A DNA stretch of 64,000 nucleotides from Chaetomium olivaceum (Eukaryota > Ascomycota > Sordariomycetes > Sordariales > Chaetomiaceae), in assembly GCA_039881045.1 (NCBI GenBank), contig JAYWVB010000075.1, positions 51,001 through 115,000 of the forward strand. The letters run 5' to 3'. Within the stretch, counting starts at the first letter, position 1. Every line of letters begins with the position of its first letter. The notes under the pieces were generated by a model. It did no database searches, was not told where the DNA came from, and saw only the letters and a program-made list of their open reading frames with translations. A program made the translations under genes and the position numbers. Positions 24,217 to 33,043 of this stretch are shown one piece after another.

Positions 24217-24584
24217 ATGCCCGACAGACCTTCCAGCATCACTCCCACGATGCCGTTCGTCGCCGTCCGCTGCGGTGACCGCTTCCTTGTCCTCGCTCGG
24301 CCAAGCAGCTACACCGAGCTCACCCGCCGCGTCTGCGACGCCTTCGCCCTCGCGCCGGGCGCCCTGCTGCATCTCGCCATCGAGTACCAGCTCGCGAGCG
24401 GCGAGGTCGCGCCGGTGCGCACGTCGACGACGGAACGGTGCTCCGCTGCGTGCTCGCCCCGGCCCAGCCTCACCCGCACACCGTCTGGGTTGTGGTCAAC
24501 CCCCAAGGCCGGTACTCCACTGCCGCGGTCCGCGGTTGGTGCGAGGCCGGCTGCGGTGGGGTGCGCTCCGGCGAGTTGGTGTGA
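24217..24584 (+). CDS. Small protein with a PB1/ubiquitin-like pattern (one-base frame break)
   Basis: Not recognised by name. The first frame reads MPFVAVRCGDRFLVLARPSS..LAIEYQLASGEVAP. Another frame then continues with AHVDDGTVLRCVLAPAQPHP, VWVVVNPQGRYST and GWCEAGCGGV to a stop at 24584. One missing G in the GCGCCGGTGCGCAC stretch (24408-24424) would join them as EVAPGAHVDDGTVL and give 122 residues from the ATG at 24217 (or 111 from 24250). The alternation of two strands, a helix (YTELTRRVCDAFAL) and further strands resembles PB1 or ubiquitin-like folds; this is a pattern judgement only. It is a single-exon gene. Coding character is judged from composition and continuity on both sides of the break. 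Confidence 0.5.
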
Positions 24585-24802
24585 GGGCCCGCCGTAGTGG
24601 CATCCATTTTTTGATTGTGCTGGTGTGTGTGCAGGGGATTGGGGCTCGAAATAAGGGTAGGAAACGAGAAGGGACGGATTAATTTGTCACAGATTGGGAC
24701 CACGACACAGCTTAAACTAGTTAGTAGACGATACAGATTGTTGGTAGCGAGCAGCAAGCCTTTTAATTGTTGACGAGATTATTTCTTCGCTACAATGTAA
24801 AC

Positions 24803-26096
24803 TCATAGCCGTGCCGCGTCCTCGGGGTTCTTGACCTCGACCAACAGTTTACCTGCTCGATAGTTAGCTTCATTCGTATTTCGTGACCCATCCCCTCGCT
24901 TCTCCTGCCACTTACCAATGTTCCGACCCTGGAACAGGTAATCGAGCGCCTCTTCCGACGCCGACACGCCGCCCTTGAGGATGGTCTCCTTCCCTCTTGA
25001 GCTTGCCTTCACCTAGCCACTGCCCAATCTGCGTCCGCGCCGCGGCATACTCGCTCGCATAGTCGAAGACGATGAATCCTTGCATCCTAAGGGGAGAGTC
25101 AATACCACCGGGCTGGAACGTAGTGTGCCGCGGAGTACTTACTTGATCCGCTGCCCAATGACGTTGAAGAAGTTTTTCTGTGATTCCGATATTAGCCAGA
25201 TGTCTTGACACCAGTGTAGAATAGCATCCCATGGACTACTCACCGTCGGGCCTGACTTGCTCTCGGAGTTGTACTGAGAGATGCCGCCGCACATGACGAA
25301 CCGGGAGAAGGCGTTGGCCCGGCCGAGTGCCATCTCGAGTTGCTCACCGCCGACTTGACACCATTTTGTTAGCTTGTCCCTCAACTTTTGCCTCTCAACA
25401 GACCACTGCTTACCATTGTCGAAGAAGACGTCAATAAACTTGGGAGTGGCCTCCTTGAACTTCCTGTGGAATTCCGGGTCCTTGTAGTTGAGCGCAACAT
25501 CCAGACCCAGCTCCTCCTTCAGCCAGCGGCACTTCTCGTCGCTGCCAGCGGTGCCAACGACGCGGGCGCCAGCAATCTTTGCGATCTGCGCGGCCACGCT
25601 CCCCGTAGCACCGGCCGCAGCCGAAACAACGACCGTGTCACCAGCCTTGGGCTCACCAATCTTGGTCATGCCGAAATACGCCGTCAGACCGTCAGGCCAA
25701 ACACGCCGAGTAGATCCGTCACTTGGCGCCGGGGGCCAGCGTCGACCCGGGCTCGACCTGGCTTTCGGGCAGGATGCCGACCTCGCGGATGCCGAGCGGG
25801 GCGGTGACGATCTCGCCGGCCTTGGCCTTGTCCGAGCGGGAGGCGAGCACGCGCGAGATGGTGGCGGCGCGCATGACCTCGCCGATCTGCACGGGCGGGA
25901 TGTAGGAGCGCTTGTCGTCGAGCCAGCCGCGCATGGCCGGGTCGAACGACACGTAGAGGCACTCGAGCAGCAACTGGCCGTCCTGCAGATCCGCCTCGGT
26001 CGGCGCTTCTACGGTTCGCTGCCGGAACGTCTTGCCGGGGACGATGGCGCCCGTCGGCCGCTCCGCTAGTTCCAGCTGTTGGGACTGTCGTGCCAT
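24803..26096 (-). CDS. NADP-dependent alkenal/prostaglandin reductase-like oxidoreductase (three frame breaks)
   Basis: Medium-chain dehydrogenase of the zinc-free alkenal or leukotriene-B4 reductase branch, which reduces activated C=C bonds with NADPH in the cytosol. Five exons with good splice sites are read: 26096-25414, 25353-25244, 25177-25143, 25086-24916 and 24852-24803. Motifs are VSFDPAMRGWLDD, GLTAYFGM, the dinucleotide site VVSAAAGATGSVAAQIAK, VFFDNVGGEQLE and the end GKLLVEVKNPEDAARL. Three one-base problems occur: a G missing after GAK (near 25721, before VTDLLGVFG), a G missing near 25690 (GLTGLTAYFG), and one G too many near 24993 (GKLKRKETILKGG). Corrected, the protein has 349 residues, the normal length. 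A decaying pseudogene is possible, but intact introns and neighbours with the same defect favour assembly error. Confidence 0.82.
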
Positions 26097-27018
26097 GTTG
26101 ATTTAGATGAAGGTGTGTGGTACAACAGGGAAATGTCGTCGTCTAATTGGGTGCTACAAAACAAGTCGGTAGCCGTGGGGGGGGATTTTGCCGTTTTCGA
26201 CCTGACGATCCAGGGGTAAGTAAGATGGATGGATGGTGGGTGTATTTTTTTTTTTTAAGAATGGTTGGTTTGACTACCTATCAACATTTACTGATGGACC
26301 TCTTCATTGATACTTGTAGTGCCTCTACGATACTGACGTCGTGCACTTGAAGTGACATTGGCTAGCAACCTGAAGCACATTAGTAATGCATCTCAGGGAA
26401 CTTTCAATGTCGGACCTTGCTTTCTGCAACCGAACTCCGCTCTTGCGCCGCAACCACCAGTCGGCAGATCCTCCGAGCCGAGGTTGGCTCCAAATCCGGT
26501 CCCAGAGCCTCGGAAGATCGCGAATCCCGGGTGGCCACTTGCACTCCGGCGAGTAACAATCCGGGAACCCCTTTACGGAGCTTCTACGGCGGTCACCGAT
26601 TTGGTCGCTTCTCCGTGAGTAGTGGCCAATGGTAGTTGGTGGTGCGTGTCAGTAAATCGCTCTGATACTTGTATGTAACCAGACAGGAGAACGGGGATGG
26701 ACGAGGGTTCCTGGGAAAGATCTATTTCGTGAGATGGAACCCTGACCGGAATTCCATCGCGTCTGATCTGATGATGAATTCGAGTGATATACTGTATCTC
26801 GTCGGTTCTCATAGCGCCAGATTATGCATTATCATCATGCACAAAGCGGCACTGTCCAAGATCACTTGGAGATGCCGAGCCCGTCTGTTATACATCAGCC
26901 ATATGGCTGCTCGTCTATATTTCACCCCGCTCGTCTCCCGACACCCGGCAAACATTACAATTGCGCGATTGTCGTTGTTAGTTAGTACATTGGTCAAATC
27001 GACCACCAGCGGACGGTT
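26097..27018. other. Intergenic between the oxidoreductase and COQ1
   Basis: No gene recognised. A T run of about 13 bases lies near 26245-26258. Confidence 0.5.
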
Positions 27019-28463
27019 TTACTTCTTCCGCTGCAGGGTCTTGACAGCCATCTCGACGAGGCCATCCTTGGCCTCGCTCTCTGGAAATGAGTTGAGAGAA
27101 GCGATTGCCTTTTCGGCATAATCTTCAGCAAGCGCACGCGTTTGCTGAATACCGTCGCTTTGCATCACCAAGTCTCGTGCCTATAAGTGTTCGATTAGCT
27201 TCACCATTTCGGGTCTTGAATTTGTCAAATCCAACAGTAAGAGCTAAAGAGAAGAATGACTCACCCGAGTAACGTCCCCGTCATTAGCAAATTTCCTCCC
27301 TACTAGAGCCCCAAGCTCCGGCATCGTCTTCCAAGCAAATAACAACGGAGCGGTTGCCAGCCCAAGCTCTAGATCGGCACCCGCAGGCTTGCCCAACTCC
27401 TTTTCGCTGCGAGTGTAGTCGAGTAAGTCATCGACGAGCTGGAACGCTAAGCCGAGATTCCTGCCGTAGCTGTACGCCGCTTCTACCGTTTGGGCATCCG
27501 CACCGCCCAGGAGGGCCGCCGCTCGGCAGCTCTTGCTAATGAGGGACGCCGTCTTGAGGTATGTCTTTTGCAGGTAATAGGTGAGGGCCTCCTCGGACCA
27601 CTGCGGGTTGGTTTCATCCCGTGCCGTGTTCTTGAGCTGCATAAACTCGCCCTCAACAAGATTGGCGATAACAGTGGCGAGCAGCTCGATTACTTCGGCG
27701 TGACGTAGACGCGCGAGTGCGACGGATGCCCTGCCGAGGAGGAAGTCGCCCGCCAGCACGGCCATTTTGTTGCCGAACTCCAGGTTTGCGGACGGCGACC
27801 CGCGGCGCGACACGGAGTGGTCAATTACATCGTCGTGTAAGAGTGAGGCAGTGTGGATCAGCTCCGTGATCTCGGCCAGCCTCCGTTGCGAGGGGAGGAT
27901 ATCGGCATCGGCGAGAACCGGCTCGCTCTCGGTGCCGGCAGATGGGTTGAAGTCGGAAAGAATGGACTGAGGGGAAATAGACGTGTCGATGGCGGCGGAA
28001 GCCTGGACTGTCGCTTGTTGGCGCTGTGGTGCCTTCGGGCAGAGTGATGTTGCCCGCGACATGAGCAGGACTATCAGCGGCCGGACGTGTTTCCCTCGGC
28101 TTGGGTGTAGTACTTGGCGGCGCGGTCGAGCGAAGGATGGCCGGAGCCGAGTAGCTTCCTGATGTTCCCCGTCAAAAACTTCATTTCCTTCGCCACGATC
28201 CGGAGGGGATCAATGGTGGGCAGGTCGCCCCCCTTGGTCGCGCGTGTAACGGCATTGGAGACGATGTTGCCGGCAACCGAGACGGCAGCAGCCCACGCCG
28301 ACGGGTTGGGCCGCCCCGAATGAAAGAGGACCCTTGACTGCGGTATCCGGGAACCGAGGGATGTTGTCCTAAGGCATTGTGCGCATGTCGGCGGCCGTAA
28401 CCGCGCAAGTTGTGTGGCGCTCCTGGCCCCGCGAACCACCGAAACCCCCGTCCCTAACTGCAT
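27019..28463 (-). CDS. COQ1: Polyprenyl diphosphate synthase COQ1 (one-base frame break)
   Basis: Trans-polyprenyl diphosphate synthase of the mitochondrial inner-membrane side that builds the isoprenoid tail of ubiquinone. The exons are 28463-27265 and 27180-27019 (84-base intron), 453 residues after correction. The amino end (MQLGTGVSVVRGARSATQ) is basic and mitochondrial in character. The two aspartate-rich motifs that hold magnesium and diphosphate are LLHDDVIDHSVSRRG and QLVDDLLDYT. The conserved GKHVRPLIVLLMSRA lies across the break: the run at 28094-28096 has GGG where GGGG is needed between QAE and GKHVRP. The start ATG at 28463 lies 484 bases from the divergent Vma12 gene. Confidence 0.93.
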
Positions 28464-28947
28464 TTCCTCGCGCTTTCCTCCTCAATTATAGCCAGTTGAC
28501 TGCCGGGCGTCGCGGTTCGGTCGTCTGGCGCATTGGGGACGGAATTGAGAGTCGGTGCGGCCGAGATGCGCACAATTGGGGCCCTGGAGGATGACCTGGC
28601 TGTTCTTCCCGTGGGACCCGAAAACTTCCATTCCGCCTGACAATTTTTTGGGACCCGGCCGGGCACGGATGGAAGTGCTGTGTGGCTCAGGTCGGGTGGG
28701 TACCGGTGGGTTGTGGCTGGTCTGGGCCCGGGGATTTTAAACCCCTGTGGTGTTGTCTTGGCGGTGTGGATCAGCTTCCATCTCGTTGGTTGTCTGCCTG
28801 GGCTGCTGCTGTTGTGAGCATGCGCCAACAAGCAAGAAGATACGAACCATCTCATCTCATCCCATCTGAGGTGCTTGTCGCATTGCTTGCAATCTCATCA
28901 CTTCCAATCTCATCATCAATTTCATCACCAATTTCGCGTCGCTCAAG
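28464..28947. promoter_or_regulatory. Shared divergent promoter of COQ1 and VMA12
   Basis: A 484-base interval between two outward-facing start codons. The side next to VMA12 (28855-28945) is a CT/CA-rich leader with repeated ATCTCATC units, typical of fungal transcription-start regions. No TATA element is evident. Confidence 0.45.
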
Positions 28948-29814
28948 ATGGTTTTGCTCACGATGACTCCCCGTATCGTGACGGGGTTGCAGTCCCTGAG
29001 CAGAGCAGGCAATTCCCAAAAAGCAGCAACTCGGCCTCAGAACTCCACTGGCCACGAGCCGTCACTTGAAGACCCAGCTATCGGCAAACCCGTATCTCAT
29101 TCACAAATCGTGGATATTTGGAAAGCACTCAACGATATCGGCCATAAAGATTACACCCTGGAAGAACTTCTAAAAGGATCCAAGGTCTACGTACCGCCGC
29201 CAGCCCCGAAGTCCGAGCCGGTGAGTTGCGTAGCCTTGCGGGTGGGTTTAAGACCTCTCATGCTGACCATACCGAAGTCGGACGACTACAAGGCACTCAT
29301 GGCGCGTCTTCGCCGGGAGCAGGAACAGCGGGAGTATGAACGCATGGCGAATCCGCTGCCACCGATGGAGACCTTCTCCCAGCGGTATCCGAACGGCGCA
29401 AACATGGCTCAAGCGTTTGCGGCAGTGAACAGACCAACTCATGAAGCGGACTTGGGCGATGATGATGTAACACACGCCGACGTTCATCGCCAGCTGATGC
29501 TGGTTCTCAACTTCATAGCGAGTATCCTGGGGGTTGCGGCGACGCTCTGGATCGTGGCTAGGTGGTGGAGTACGCCAGCCAGGCTGTTTCTGACCATGGG
29601 CGGAAGCCTTCTGGTTGGCATTGCCGAGATCGCCGTGTACTCTGGGTACATATGGCACCTCGGCGAGGCCAACAAAAAGGACAAGGCCATGAAGGAGGTC
29701 AAACAAGTCCTCCAAACCTGGACCGTCGGGGTTGAAGACGAAGCTGTTGTCGTTGGCGGAAAGCCACGGGATCAGGATACAAACCTTCGGCAGCGGCAAA
29801 AGGACCACAAATAA
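28948..29814 (+). CDS. VMA12: V-ATPase assembly factor Vma12/Vph2-like (TMEM199 family)
   Basis: ER membrane protein needed to assemble the V0 sector of the vacuolar proton pump. The exons are 28948-29220 and 29278-29814, 269 residues. The 57-base intron has GTGAGT, a GCTGACC branch site and CGAAG ends, and is in frame without a stop; splicing restores the family-like join PKSEPSDDYKALMARLRREQEQREYERM. Two membrane helices are clear (QLMLVLNFIASILGVAATLWIVA cut across two stretches; LFLTMGGSLLVGIAEIAVYS), with both ends hydrophilic. The ATG at 28948 opens MVLLTMTPRI. Confidence 0.88.
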   Translation: MVLLTMTPRIVTGLQSLSRAGNSQKAATRPQNSTGHEPSLEDPAIGKPVSHSQIVDIWKALNDIGHKDYTLEELLKGSKVYVPPPAPKSEPVSCVALRVGLRPLMLTIPKSDDYKALMARLRREQEQREYERMANPLPPMETFSQRYPNGANMAQAFAAVNRPTHEADLGDDDVTHADVHRQLMLVLNFIASILGVAATLWIVARWWSTPARLFLTMGGSLLVGIAEIAVYSGYIWHLGEANKKDKAMKEVKQVLQTWTVGVEDEAVVVGGKPRDQDTNLRQRQKDHK

Positions 29815-30261
29815 CTAAAGAGACCTCGAGATCTTTTCTCATTACGAGGTGCTTTGTCCTTTAAAATTCGTGCATACCCAGTTGTGGTGAGTTCTCTGTT
29901 TCTCTCAAGCCCGGCATCTTCATGGATGATTGGCTAGAGCAGAACCCCGAGATCCCGACGGGGCCGGGTGGGGCATCTCGGCCCCCACGTCATTGTGCAT
30001 GGTCGCGCCGGACGCGTTTAACAACTATGGAGACGCGTAAAACGCGAGCTTTTGGATTTTTACCAGCAGCGTGAGGGGCACAACCCAACAAGACATTTTC
30101 ATTTTTGATACACTGGCGTCTTCGTTATTACCCTTTTTGGTCATGTCAATTGTAATTCTTATTTAACCCTTACTTCCATCCCACAACCTCAGAGTGGCGT
30201 GTTTCCGCTGCGACGCCGCGTCGTGTTCACAGTCTCCTTGGGCACCCGGTGGATCACGAAT
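29815..30261. other. Intergenic, VMA12 end and zinc-finger gene promoter
   Basis: Nothing recognisable. It includes a T-rich leader just before 30180. Confidence 0.5.
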
Positions 30262-31165
30262 ATGTCTACCGACCAGCCAGCAATGCATCCCATCGACTCT
30301 GTCGACGTGACGGATAAGACACCATCTCGAGAGCGGAAAAGAACACTACGAACCTACAGTCGAAGATCAATCCAAACGAGGACGCAAGGCCAAGATGAAG
30401 GATTACCGCAAGGGGACGGGTACCACACAGCGAGCACTCCGGATCCGGGACGAGCAGGAACGCTGGCGCAACTTCCAGTCTTGCCCGCGCATCTACATAC
30501 GGAACAAACAGAACCAGCGGAGCGGTCGAGTCGCGGATCGATCCTAGCGTACTTCAAACCTGTGCCACCAAGTTCCGACACACCTTCTAGCATCGCATCC
30601 TCTGATCCTGCCGAACCCTTCTCGACACCACCGACATCTCCATCGTCGTCCCGGGCAAAGAAACGGAGACGACTTACCACGAAGCCTCGATTCAGTGGGC
30701 TCGAGCAACATATCAGGTCTAATGCTAGAGACACGACGACTGATGCTGTCGATGGCGATGGTGAGGTCGATGGCAAAGGCGATGACAAAACCTCCGGAAC
30801 AACGGGACTCGGCAAACAACCCAGCCCGCCACTTCCTGAGAGTACCATTGTCGTTGGGGGTAGGAGCTATGACACACTGCGGCAGCTCGCCAGCTAGCGA
30901 AGTCGCAGTAAATGCCCGGTGTTACCAAGACGAGCCAGCAAGCTCTCCGGCGGACGAAAAGTCGAGGAATAAGAAACGACTCGACAAACGACAGGCAAAA
31001 GACATGACTCAAACGACGCTGAGTCTCTCTGTTCATAAAGAGCCAGGCTTCACCATGTGTAGCGTTTGCGACATTCTGTACAACCCCCTGAATGAAAAAG
31101 ACAGGAGAGAGCACAACCGTCGGCATGCCGCCTTTTCTCGAAACAAGAAGCGGTGGGCACTATGA
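30262..31165 (+). CDS. Orphan ESCO-type (Eco1) C2H2 zinc-finger protein
   Basis: Contains the single zinc finger found at the front of Eco1/ESCO cohesin acetyltransferases: QTTLSLSV..FTMCSVCDILYNP, then DRREHNRRHAAF. No acetyltransferase domain follows, because the protein ends at RNKKRWAL. The exons are 30262-30859 and 30909-31165 with a 49-base intron (GTAGGA..CGCAG), giving 284 residues; the branch site is weak, so the join is less certain. The long amino part is Ser/Pro-rich and basic, with a KRTLRTYSRRS start and SILAYFKP near residue 95, which resembles a degenerate PCNA-binding box, as ESCO proteins carry. A nuclear, DNA-linked role is inferred from these two motifs only. The ATG at 30262 is the first in frame after an in-frame GTG. 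Confidence 0.72.
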
Positions 31166-31454
31166 TGACACCAATTTGTCTCGGAAAACGTTTTTCGAGG
31201 GGTGTTTTGCGATTTCCGGAAACAGCGGAGATGTAACGATCAACCGATGCGTTGGAGCCCTAGAGAAAAAGGCTGACGGTACCATGACATCATGATGCTC
31301 CTTACATACAAGCCAACGCCCTGGAATAGCCCGCCCTACACGCCCCTGAAACCGATTTCGGGTACAATACAATCAGTTGCGATCAGATCCCTTGAAGTTG
31401 TGAGCTTTCAGCAATTGTTCTTCCATCGAGTCTGCACCCTACCTGTTAAGCAAA

Positions 31455-33043
31455 ATGGTACACCAACACGGTGATCACGCCGATATCCCGGACAAGCACC
31501 GGGTCCATAGGTAGGTAGCGCTACTAGGTTGATGCTTCGTCAAGTGGAAAGCACTAACAACTGTCTCCAGACCTGGAGCATGGCTGCCCGCCGACAACCG
31601 CGTTCACCGGGAGTGGTTGGGTCGGACAATCGACCACATCGACGAGCATGGGGAGAAGGAGCTCGTCCCTGTCCTGCGAGAGTTCAAACAATTGATCGAG
31701 GAGAACCCCCGCATCTACATGTACTTCACCGAGATGTGGGATGAAATCCCAAACAAGGCGCCTTACCAGAACGACCCTACAGGAGAGTCTCAGATTCGGG
31801 ATTACCAACACATGCTGCAAGTTCTAAACCATGTATTTGGGAGCGCCCCTGAGTGGTAGGTCTCCACACCGGCCTTTTCCTTCTCAGATATTACACAGAA
31901 GCTGAGTGGTATCATCAGGACGGATGCGGCTGCCAGCGTAGGCATGGTAGGTGTGCCCATGGCGGCCATTTTCGACTATGCTATGGGTACCCCGAGCGGT
32001 CACGCCGCCTTCTTGGACCCTGATGTAAACCGCATGTTAAAGAAGATCCTCAACGAATGGGGCAAGTACCTCAAGGTAACCTTCCACCCTCTTCTGAAGC
32101 ATCGCGGTCTCGGTGGGTGTTTCTGACATTTACTCAGTCTCCCGAGTCCGCAGAGGTCCTTCGCGAGCACCAAACGGGTTGGTTCGGTGAGGTGGGCTAC
32201 AAGGACCTCATGCAGGTTGCCAACGAGCCAAATGGCACGTCGTTCAAATTCGAAGAAATGTACAAGTGCGAGCCCTCACAGAAGCACTTTGGGTTTAGGT
32301 CATGGGACGGTAAGCTGTCACCCCCTACGAACCCTACCGACACGCCCCGCGTTGCTAACAGGAAGCCCGCAGATTTCTTCACCCGCAAAGTCCAGGACTC
32401 GGCACGGCCGGTGGCCGCTCCCGACAACGACGACATCATCGCGAACCCGTGCGAGTCCAAAGTCTTCAACGTGACGCGCAACGCCAAGCTGCGCGACAAG
32501 TTCTGGGTCAAGGGGCAGCCGTACTCGGTGGTGGACATGCTGGGCAACGACCCGCTGTCGGGGCAGTTCGCGGGCGCGACCGTGTACCAGGCCTTCCTGT
32601 CGGCGCTGTCGTACCATCGGTGGCACGCGCCTGTCTCCGGCACCGTCAAGCGCTGCTTCGTGCGCGACGGCACCTACTTCAGCGAGCCGCTGTTCGAGTC
32701 GTCGGCCGAGGGCGGCGACATCGACACGGGCGGCATCAGCGTCGCCCAGGGCTACCTGTCCGCCTTGGCCACCCGCGCCATCATCTTCTTCGAGGCCGAC
32801 AACCCGGCCATCGGCCTGGTGGCGTTCATCGGCATCGGCATGGACGAGGTCAGCACGTGCGAGATCACGGTGCGTGAGGGCCAGCGCGTCAAGAAGGGCG
32901 ACGAGATTGGCATGTTCCACTTTGGCGGCTCGTCCTTCTGCCTGCTGTTCCGCGAGGGGGTCCGCCTTGGCGGGTTTCCCGAGGTCGGGAGGAAGGAGAA
33001 CGTGCCGGTGCGAGGGCCCCTGGCCGTTGTCGGCTCGTCTTGA
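31455..33043 (+). CDS. PsiD-like pyruvoyl decarboxylase of the phosphatidylserine decarboxylase family
   Basis: Belongs to the soluble branch of phosphatidylserine decarboxylases that includes PsiD, the tryptophan decarboxylase of psilocybin biosynthesis. It has the amino domain typical of that branch and then the catalytic core. Five exons are read: 31455-31510, 31571-31855, 31919-32075, 32138-32309 and 32373-33043, giving 446 residues, close to PsiD. Motifs are GFRSWDDFFTRKV, FLSALSYHRWHAPVSGTV, MDEVSTCEITVREGQ and the self-cleavage site FHFGGSSFCLLF, where the second chain starts at Ser to form the pyruvoyl group. It has no membrane helix or mitochondrial presequence, unlike Psd1. The substrate may be an aromatic amino acid or another amine precursor; the sequence does not decide this. 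No neighbouring biosynthetic genes are seen. Confidence 0.88.

Noticed and set aside
29221..29277. Reading through the in-frame 57-base stretch of VMA12 as coding
   Set aside because: It has GTGAGT, a CTGAC branch site and an AG end, and its removal restores a family-like sequence.
30860..30893. A 34-base intron in the ESCO-type gene using the first AG
   Set aside because: Below the size of any other intron here; the next AG gives 49 bases in the same final frame.
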